From contig CBDVEQ010000187.1 in NCBI GenBank assembly GCA_965373045.1, positions 1 to 5,183 on the forward strand: DNA of 5,183 nt, given 5' to 3'. A model generated the notes under the pieces. It saw only the letters and a program-made list of their open reading frames with translations, was not told where the DNA came from and did no database searches. Source of the DNA: DAOVDI01 sp965373045. Lineage in GTDB: Bacteria > Acidobacteriota > Aminicenantia > Aminicenantales > Aminicenantaceae. Shown piece after piece: positions 5,119 through 5,183 of the stretch; the stretch's first letter is position 1, and the number at the start of each line of letters is the position of its first letter. The position numbers were made by a program, and so were the translations under genes.

Positions 5119-5183
5119 TGGCTGGGGTGGGAGGATTCGAACCTCCGAATGGCGGATCCAAAGTCCGCTGCCTTACCGCTTGG
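5119..5183 (-). tRNA. tRNA-Gln (anticodon UUG), 5' end outside window
   Basis: About 65 of an expected 75 nt are present; the 5' acceptor strand and the first D-stem base lie beyond the window edge. Visible parts: the D-loop region CCAAGCGGTAAGGC; the anticodon stem GCGGA/TCCGC (5164-5168 with 5152-5156), perfect, with loop CTTTGGA giving anticodon TTG at 5159-5161; the T-arm GGAGG-TTCGAAT-CCTCC; the 3' acceptor strand CACCCCA; discriminator G73 (5122), as expected for Gln; and an encoded CCA (5119-5121). It reads codon CAA. Position 37 is G (5158), where Escherichia coli and Bacillus tRNA-Gln have A. It lies 53 nt upstream of prs in the same direction; a tRNA-Gln next to prs is a recurring arrangement in several phyla. 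Confidence 0.93.

Noticed and set aside
1..5183. A new defence, mobile or otherwise undescribed system
   Set aside because: Every coding region is a core housekeeping gene in a familiar order, and no repeats, integrase, transposase or foreign-looking genes are present.

Overview
The window is a compact block of bacterial housekeeping genes, all on the minus strand. In transcription order (right to left) it holds tRNA-Gln(UUG), cut at its 5' end by the window edge, then prs, rplY/ctc, pth, rpsF, rpsR, rplI and the start of dnaB, which runs off the left edge. Every protein-coding gene is recognisable from conserved motifs. The plus strand appears to carry no genes; its open frames are antisense shadows.

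Organism: a bacterium of moderate GC. The order tRNA-Gln, prs, rplY (long TL5/CTC form), pth, rpsF, rpsR, rplI, dnaB resembles what is known from Deltaproteobacteria (Desulfobacterota) and Acidobacteriota/Aminicenantota-like lineages. There is no ssb between rpsF and rpsR, unlike in Firmicutes, and no ychF between pth and rpsF. This placement is inference from gene order and protein style; the sequence alone does not fix the phylum.

Layout: 5119-5183 is tRNA-Gln. It is followed by a 53-nt spacer with a small hairpin. prs (4124-5065, GTG start), rplY (3443-4108) and pth (2843-3439, TTG start) are packed with gaps of 15 and 3 nt. A 57-nt spacer with a longer imperfect hairpin precedes rpsF (2363-2785). 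Next come rpsR (2105-2359, 3-nt gap) and rplI (1422-2078, 26-nt gap). A 134-nt AT-rich spacer with a perfect 8-bp inverted repeat precedes dnaB (1-1287, partial). I see no rho-independent terminator, so co-transcription of most or all of the block is plausible.

How the genes fit together: prs makes PRPP for nucleotide synthesis, tRNA-Gln and Pth serve tRNA supply and recycling, L25, S6, S18 and L9 are ribosome components, and DnaB is the replicative helicase. The set is tied to growth rate. The most notable details are charged low-complexity tails on three of the four ribosomal proteins, two gene junctions with identical same-frame geometry, an unusual Trp in the ATP-binding region of Prs, and G37 in tRNA-Gln. 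I found no mobile element, CRISPR array, defence system or other new system, and the window should be read as conserved core genome.
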